From Oscillospiraceae bacterium (GTDB lineage Bacteria; Bacillota; Clostridia; Oscillospirales; Acutalibacteraceae), in the NCBI GenBank assembly GCA_029013165.1, contig JAQXMV010000090.1:1-11012 (forward strand): 11,012 bases of DNA, given 5' to 3'. A program made the translations under genes and the position numbers. The notes below the pieces were generated by a model that worked only from the letters and a program-made list of their open reading frames with translations, did no database searches and was not told the DNA's origin. Below are positions 6,381-11,012 of the stretch, piece after piece (positions within the stretch are counted from its first letter, which is position 1; the number at the start of each line of letters is the position of its first letter).

Positions 6381-6797
6381 ATGGACATTATCAAACTCAC
6401 AAGAGAACTCGGTGCCGCCATTCAGCAGGATGAGCGCTATCTCGCTTTTACCAGAGCCAAGCAGGCCAACGAGCAGGACGCCGAGCTGAACGATCTTATG
6501 GGCAAGATTCAGCTGGTTCAGATGAACTATCAGATGGAAGCCTCCAAGGAAGAACCCGATCACGAAAAGATGGCTTCTTTCGAGCAGGAGTTTAACGGCC
6601 TTTATGAGCAGTTCATGGCCAATGAAAACATGAAAGCCTATGACGAAGCAAGAGCACAGATCGACTCCATGATGAATTACATCATGCAGATTCTCGGCCT
6701 TTGCGTCAACGGTGCCGACCCGGCAACCTGCGAGCCTGAGCCCGAGCATGAGCACGACTGCGGCGGTTCCTGCTCCGAGTGCAGCGGCTGCCATTGA
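6381..6797 (+). CDS. YlbF/YmcA-family protein with a Cys/His-rich tail
   Basis: A 138-residue helical protein of the YlbF/YmcA family. In B. subtilis, YmcA (RicA), YlbF (RicF) and YaaT (RicT) form an Fe-S-containing complex that acts with RNase Y in mRNA maturation and affects sporulation, competence and biofilm decisions. Residues 1-110 are predicted amphipathic helices with the family's charged pattern (ELGAAIQQDERYLAF, LNDLMGKIQLVQMNYQM). The C-terminal tail (117-138) is acidic and then rich in possible metal ligands: Cys117, His123, His125, Cys127, Cys131, Cys134, Cys137 and His138; Cys108 lies just before it. The neighbours miaB and mutS match the position of ymcA in B. subtilis, so it is more likely the YmcA-type member, but I leave the symbol blank. 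AAGGAG (6366-6371) lies nine bases before the ATG. Confidence 0.85.
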   Translation: MDIIKLTRELGAAIQQDERYLAFTRAKQANEQDAELNDLMGKIQLVQMNYQMEASKEEPDHEKMASFEQEFNGLYEQFMANENMKAYDEARAQIDSMMNYIMQILGLCVNGADPATCEPEPEHEHDCGGSCSECSGCH

Positions 6798-6813
6798 TTG
6801 CCAAACCGGCAAT
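6797..6813 (+). other. small hairpin between the YlbF-family gene and mutS
   Basis: ATTGCC (6797-6802) pairs with GGCAAT (6808-6813) around the loop AAACC, beginning at the last base of the stop codon. There is no T-run after it, so it does not look like a terminator. It leaves the mutS ribosome binding site (6833-6837) free. Confidence 0.35.
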
Positions 6814-6832
6814 AAAGAATTGAAAAATCACG

Positions 6833-6837
6833 GGAGG
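6833..6837 (+). promoter_or_regulatory. ribosome binding site that fixes the mutS start
   Basis: GGAGG lies nine bases before the ATG at 6847. It decides against an in-frame GTG at 6712 inside the YlbF-family gene, which would add 45 low-complexity residues unlike any MutS N-terminus. Confidence 0.85.
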
Positions 6838-6846
6838 AAAAACAAA

Positions 6847-9480
6847 ATGTCCGAAATGACGCCGATGATGGCACAGTATCTTGAAATCAAAAAAGGTTAT
6901 AAAGACGCAATTTTGTTTTTCCGCCTGGGCGATTTTTACGAGATGTTTTTTGACGATGCCAAAATTGCCTCCAAGGTTCTGGAACTGACGCTGACGGAAA
7001 AGAGCTTTTCCAAGGGAAAAAAGGCACCCATGTGCGGCGTGCCCTTTCACTCGGCAGAGCCCTATATCGCCAAGCTCGTTTCCGGCGGCTATAAGGTCGC
7101 GATATGCGAGCAGGTGGAGGATCCGGCCACGGCCAAGGGAATCGTCAAAAGAGATGTCGTAAGAATCGTGACCAAGGGCAGTATCATCGAAAACTCACTC
7201 CTTGACGAGTCAAAAAATAACTACCTTGCCGTCATTTATATGGACGAGAGCGCGTCGGCTTTGTGTTTTACCGATGTTTCCACCGGCAGACTGAATCTGA
7301 CCTGCTTTGATAACTCGCCCTCCATGGAAAACAACATCGTCAACGAGCTGGGTGTGTTTTCGCCCAGTGAAATCGTGCTTTCACCTGCCTGCGCCGAAAG
7401 GCAGACGGTTTGCAGTTTTATTTCCAAGCGTATCGAGGCCTCCTGCGAGATGCCCGAGGAAAGCTATTTTGACCTGGGTGACTGTGCCCGGGTTTTCACC
7501 GAGCACTTTTCCCGGGAAAAGGCCGACAGCTTTTCTTTCGGACAGATTCCGCAGGCTGTCATTGCTGTGGGCGCCACGCTGAAATATCTGAAAAATGTGC
7601 AGAAAAACGATCTTTCCAATATCCGCGATGTCAATTACTATTCGGAAAACCAGTATATGAAGCTGGACTATAACACCCTGCGGAATCTTGAAATCCTCGA
7701 GACCATGCGCGACAGAGAAAAGAAAGGCTCGCTTTTGTGGGTGCTGGATAAGACCAAGACCTCCATGGGCCGGCGTCTGCTGCGCACATGGCTGGAAAAA
7801 CCCCTTGTGAATATGGTCAATATCATCAGGCGGCATAATGCGGTCAACGAGTTGTACGGCAATTCCGTGAAGCTCTCACAGCTCACGGAATCACTGAAAA
7901 ATGTCTTTGACATGGAACGGCTCATGACGAGAGTCATGTATGAAAGCGCCAACGCCAGAGACCTCAACGCCCTGAGACAGACCATAGAAAACATACCCGA
8001 AATTAAAATCTCCCTCTCGGACTGCGAAAGTCTGGAGCTGAAAAAGCAGTTTACGGCGCTCGATCTTCTCGATGATGTCAGAGAGCTGATTGACGCCTCT
8101 ATTGTCAGTGAGGATATTCCTTTCACCGTCAGAGAGGGCGGCATGATCCGGAACGGCTTCAGCGAAGAACTCGATGAGCTGCGTGAAATCCAGAAAAACG
8201 GACAGCGCTTCGTTCTGGATATCGAAAGACGCGAGCAGGAAAGAACGGGGATTCCCAAGCTGAGAACGGGTTATAACCGGGTTTTCGGCTACTATATCGA
8301 AGTGACAAATTCCTATAAGGATCTTGTTCCTGAGGATTATGTCCGTAAGCAGACCCTTGCCAACTGCGAAAGATACATTACGCAGGAGCTCAAGGATCTC
8401 GAAAGCAAAATTCTCGGCGCACAGGAGAGAATCGTCAAGTTAGAGTATGAAATCTTCTGTCAGATCCGCAGTACCGTCGCCGCAGAATATAACCGCATAC
8501 AGAAAACCGCCGAAGCACTGGCGCATATTGATGTTTTCTGCTCCCTTGCTTCGGTAGCTCTCGAAAGAGGCTACACCATGCCCGTGATGACCGAAACTAC
8601 GGCTATCAGAATATCCGACGGCAGACATCCTGTGGTGGAGGCCGTCCTTGACGATGCGCCTTTTGTACCCAATGATACTTATATGGACTGCGAAGAAAAT
8701 CGCTGTGCCATCATCACCGGACCCAATATGGCCGGTAAATCCACCTACATGAGACAGGTGGCGATCATCTGCCTTATGGCACAGATCGGCTCTTTTGTTC
8801 CCGCCCGCAGTGCGGAGCTTTCCGTGGTGGACAGCATTTTCACCAGGGTCGGCGCCTCAGACGATCTGGCAACGGGACAGTCCACCTTTATGGTGGAAAT
8901 GAACGAGGTGTCCACGATCCTCAAAAATGCCGGCAAAAGAAGCCTGATTATACTCGACGAGGTAGGCAGGGGAACCTCCACCTTTGACGGCATGAGTATC
9001 GCTCGCGCCGTACTGGAATATATTGCCGACAAAAAGAAAATCGGTGCCAAGACGCTTTTTTCCACCCACTATCATGAGCTCACGGAGCTTGAGGGACAGA
9101 TCGAGGGGGTGAATAACTATAATATCTCCGTTAAAAAGCGAGGGGATAATATCACCTTCCTGCGCCGCATCGTCCGCGGTCGTGCCGACGGCAGTTACGG
9201 TATTGAGGTGGCCAAGCTGGCCGGAATACCCAATAGCGTTGTCAGCAGAGCCCGTGTCATTCTCCGGGAACTGGAAAGCGGCAGCAGCGGCCAGAGCCCG
9301 ATGCATACGGTCTTTGCCGATGAAGAGCCCCAGCAAGATTTGCAGCTTTCTCTCGGCGGCACCTTAGACGATGAAATCATCGAATCCATCAGAAATATTG
9401 ACATCAATACCCTCACGCCCATCGAAGCGCTTACAACGCTCCACGAGCTGATCAAGAAAGCAAGACGCACGAATATGTAA
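6847..9480 (+). CDS. mutS: DNA mismatch repair ATPase MutS
   Basis: MutS is the cytoplasmic mismatch-recognition dimer that loads MutL. The 877-residue protein has the full MutS1 architecture. The mismatch-binding domain holds GDFYEMF with the wedge Phe30 and Glu32. Connector, core lever and clamp domains run to about residue 580. The ABC-type ATPase follows, with Walker A GPNMAGKST (625-633), the signature region SDDLATGQSTFMVEM (671-685), Walker B IILDEVGRGTSTFDG (701-715, Asp704-Glu705) and the switch STHYHEL (739-745). The retained Phe-x-Glu motif and the domain order separate it from MutS2, which lacks the mismatch-binding domain. The C-terminal end has QLSL (833-836), a partial sliding-clamp motif, then a helical tail. 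The start MSEMTPMMAQYL matches the usual family beginning, and mutL follows after 24 bases. Confidence 0.98.
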   Translation: MSEMTPMMAQYLEIKKGYKDAILFFRLGDFYEMFFDDAKIASKVLELTLTEKSFSKGKKAPMCGVPFHSAEPYIAKLVSGGYKVAICEQVEDPATAKGIVKRDVVRIVTKGSIIENSLLDESKNNYLAVIYMDESASALCFTDVSTGRLNLTCFDNSPSMENNIVNELGVFSPSEIVLSPACAERQTVCSFISKRIEASCEMPEESYFDLGDCARVFTEHFSREKADSFSFGQIPQAVIAVGATLKYLKNVQKNDLSNIRDVNYYSENQYMKLDYNTLRNLEILETMRDREKKGSLLWVLDKTKTSMGRRLLRTWLEKPLVNMVNIIRRHNAVNELYGNSVKLSQLTESLKNVFDMERLMTRVMYESANARDLNALRQTIENIPEIKISLSDCESLELKKQFTALDLLDDVRELIDASIVSEDIPFTVREGGMIRNGFSEELDELREIQKNGQRFVLDIERREQERTGIPKLRTGYNRVFGYYIEVTNSYKDLVPEDYVRKQTLANCERYITQELKDLESKILGAQERIVKLEYEIFCQIRSTVAAEYNRIQKTAEALAHIDVFCSLASVALERGYTMPVMTETTAIRISDGRHPVVEAVLDDAPFVPNDTYMDCEENRCAIITGPNMAGKSTYMRQVAIICLMAQIGSFVPARSAELSVVDSIFTRVGASDDLATGQSTFMVEMNEVSTILKNAGKRSLIILDEVGRGTSTFDGMSIARAVLEYIADKKKIGAKTLFSTHYHELTELEGQIEGVNNYNISVKKRGDNITFLRRIVRGRADGSYGIEVAKLAGIPNSVVSRARVILRELESGSSGQSPMHTVFADEEPQQDLQLSLGGTLDDEIIESIRNIDINTLTPIEALTTLHELIKKARRTNM

Positions 9481-9504
9481 GCAAAAGAAAGGATGAGACG
9501 ACCG

Positions 9505-11012
9505 ATGGCAAAAATCAATTTACTTCCCAAGCATATCGCTGAACTGATTGCGGCCGGAGAGGTCGTCGAAAGGCCTGCCAGTGTCGTGAAAGAGCTGATG
9601 GAAAACGCTGTGGACGCAGGTGCCACGACCATTACTCTTGAAATCAGAGGCGGCGGTGTTCAGTATATCCGCATCACCGACAACGGCTGCGGAATCGATC
9701 ACGAGGATGTGCCGAAAGCCTTTCTCAGCCACACCACCAGCAAGGTGAAAACCGAGCAGGATCTCAATTCTATTTTCACGCTCGGTTTCCGCGGCGAGGC
9801 CCTTGCCTCCATTGCCGCCGTGTCACGCACAGAGGTGCTGACCAAAACCGCCGAGGATACCCTCGGCACGACCTATTCCATTGCCGGCGGCGTGCAGAAC
9901 ACCTATGACCGTGCCGGCTGTCCCGACGGAACCACCGTTGTTGTCCGCGATCTTTTTTATAATACACCGGCAAGAATGAAATTTCTCAAAAAAGATGTCT
10001 ATGAGGCCAATGCCGTGGCTGATGTGGTGGATAAGATCGCCCTTTCCCATCCGGAGATCAGTGTTCGCTTTATCCGCGAGGGGAAACAGGCACTCATTAC
10101 GCCCGGTGACGGAAAACTCATGTCGGTCATTTATTCGGTCTTCGGCAGAACCTTTGCCGAAAGTCTGATACCTATCGATTATCACCTGGACGGTGTGGAT
10201 GTGGAGGGCTTTGTCTGCAAACCATCCTCCTCCCGCCCCTCAAGAGCGATGCAGTATTTCTTCCTCAACGGACGGTATATCAAATCCCGTTCCTGTGCCG
10301 CTTCTATGGAAAACGCCTATAAGAATTCTGTCATGGTGGGTAAATTTCCCAGCTGTGTGCTGAATATCAGGGTTCGTCCCGAGGTGGTCGATGTCAATGT
10401 TCATCCGGCAAAAACAGAAGTGCGCTTCAGTGATGAGAGAAAAGTCTCCTCAGCAGTTTATTTTGCCGTGAAATCTGCCATTGACGCCCATGACACCATG
10501 CCGGAGGTGGATCTCTCACGGGCGGCCAAGCTGACACGAAAAGCGATCCCCGAAGCCATACAGCTCATTTTGGATGAAGATCCGGCGCCTGCGGCACCGA
10601 AGTCTTCTGTGACTTTGCCGCCAAAAGCCGAGCCGGGTGTTAAAGCGAAACCGAAAGAGAACTTCTGGGGCAAGATGAGCGCCGGAGAATACACTTCCTC
10701 TGCCGAAAAGAAAGGTTTCTCTTCTGAAAAAATAAAAAAAACCGAGGATTCGGCTCCGGATCTGATCAAGGAATTTCGCCAAAAAAAGGCTCAGGAAAGC
10801 CGCGAAAAAAGTGTAGCCGAGAAGCCGAAACCGAATCTCTTTGTGTCGGAAACCACTGCGCCTCACACTGAGAAAGAAGCCGAAGAAAAGGCAAAGCCTG
10901 CGGCCGATCCGGTGAAAAAACAGCCGGAAACCACAGCTGTCAAGGTCACCACTGCCGATAAGCTGCCGCCGAGGCCTCTGAGACTTCTGGGTGAAGTGTT
11001 TAAAACCTATAT
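9505..11012 (+). CDS. mutL: DNA mismatch repair protein MutL (3' end outside window)
   Basis: MutL couples mismatch recognition by MutS to downstream repair; in bacteria without MutH its C-terminal domain usually nicks DNA. Here 502 codons are present before the window ends. The N-terminal GHKL ATPase domain (about 1-330) is complete: catalytic Glu30 in VVKELMENAVDAGA, DNGCGI (59-64), HTTSK (76-80), GFRGEALASI (94-103), FYNTPAR (151-157), NGRYIKS (255-261) and VNVHPAKTEVRF (297-308). A linker of about 150 residues rich in Lys, Glu, Pro and Ala follows, and the last visible residues, LRLLGEVFKTY, look like the first strand of the C-terminal dimerisation domain. The endonuclease motif (DQHAxxER) lies beyond the edge and cannot be checked. 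ATG 9505 is preferred; an in-frame ATG at 9493 abuts the AAAGG at 9488-9492 and is unlikely. Confidence 0.97.
   Translation, partial: MAKINLLPKHIAELIAAGEVVERPASVVKELMENAVDAGATTITLEIRGGGVQYIRITDNGCGIDHEDVPKAFLSHTTSKVKTEQDLNSIFTLGFRGEALASIAAVSRTEVLTKTAEDTLGTTYSIAGGVQNTYDRAGCPDGTTVVVRDLFYNTPARMKFLKKDVYEANAVADVVDKIALSHPEISVRFIREGKQALITPGDGKLMSVIYSVFGRTFAESLIPIDYHLDGVDVEGFVCKPSSSRPSRAMQYFFLNGRYIKSRSCAASMENAYKNSVMVGKFPSCVLNIRVRPEVVDVNVHPAKTEVRFSDERKVSSAVYFAVKSAIDAHDTMPEVDLSRAAKLTRKAIPEAIQLILDEDPAPAAPKSSVTLPPKAEPGVKAKPKENFWGKMSAGEYTSSAEKKGFSSEKIKKTEDSAPDLIKEFRQKKAQESREKSVAEKPKPNLFVSETTAPHTEKEAEEKAKPAADPVKKQPETTAVKVTTADKLPPRPLRLLGEVFKTY

Noticed and set aside
6712..6846. A 45-residue N-terminal extension of MutS from a GTG inside the YlbF-family gene
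   Set aside because: The extra residues are a frame-shifted reading of the Cys/His tail, and the ATG at 6847 has a GGAGG at the right distance and gives the standard MutS start.
1..11012. CRISPR arrays, insertion sequences, tRNA or rRNA genes, phage or defence genes
   Set aside because: No direct-repeat arrays, transposase-like proteins, RNA gene signatures or defence motifs were seen; almost all of the window is taken up by conserved housekeeping genes.

Overview
The window is a core-genome segment from a low-to-mid GC Firmicute. The gene families and their order (hprK, a ROK glucokinase, murB, rapZ, whiA, miaB, a YlbF/YmcA-family gene, mutS, mutL) point to the class Clostridia, perhaps a Ruminococcaceae/Oscillospiraceae-type gut organism. 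That placement is inferred from family membership, the strong GGAGG ribosome binding sites and the frequent AGA/GGA codons; there is no rRNA or other taxonomic marker here.

Layout. Positions 1-76 probably hold the last 24 codons of an unidentified rightward gene. A hairpin with a T-run follows at 82-118. A good SigA-type promoter (TTGGCA, 17 bases, TATAAT) lies at 146-174, with a 12-bp perfect palindrome just past the expected transcription start. All nine identified genes then run rightward with no convincing terminator between them. Block 1 is hprK (218-1186), glucokinase (1201-2151), murB (2169-3068), rapZ (3082-3933), whiA (3949-4914) and miaB (4907-6325), packed with gaps of 13-17 bases or an 8-base overlap. 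Block 2 is the YlbF/YmcA-family gene (6381-6797), mutS (6847-9480) and mutL (9505 to the window edge, incomplete), with wider gaps of 55, 49 and 24 bases. The two gaps around the YlbF-family gene each hold a small hairpin.

How the genes fit together. HprK (carbon-catabolite signalling through HPr), glucokinase (glucose-6-phosphate), MurB (peptidoglycan precursor), RapZ (nucleotide-binding regulator) and WhiA (DNA-binding, division-linked) form a carbon-status and cell-envelope group. MiaB (tRNA ms2i6A37) and the YlbF/YmcA-family protein reproduce the ymcB-ymcA pair of Bacillus subtilis. MutS and MutL are the mismatch-repair pair. The usual yvcK gene between rapZ and whiA is absent, and so are crh after whiA and cotE before mutS.

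I looked for an undescribed system and did not find one. This is a conserved housekeeping cluster, and the points worth a second look are regulatory or syntenic: the palindrome at the promoter, the overlapping alternative hairpins upstream, the missing yvcK, and the Cys/His-rich tail of the YlbF-family protein.
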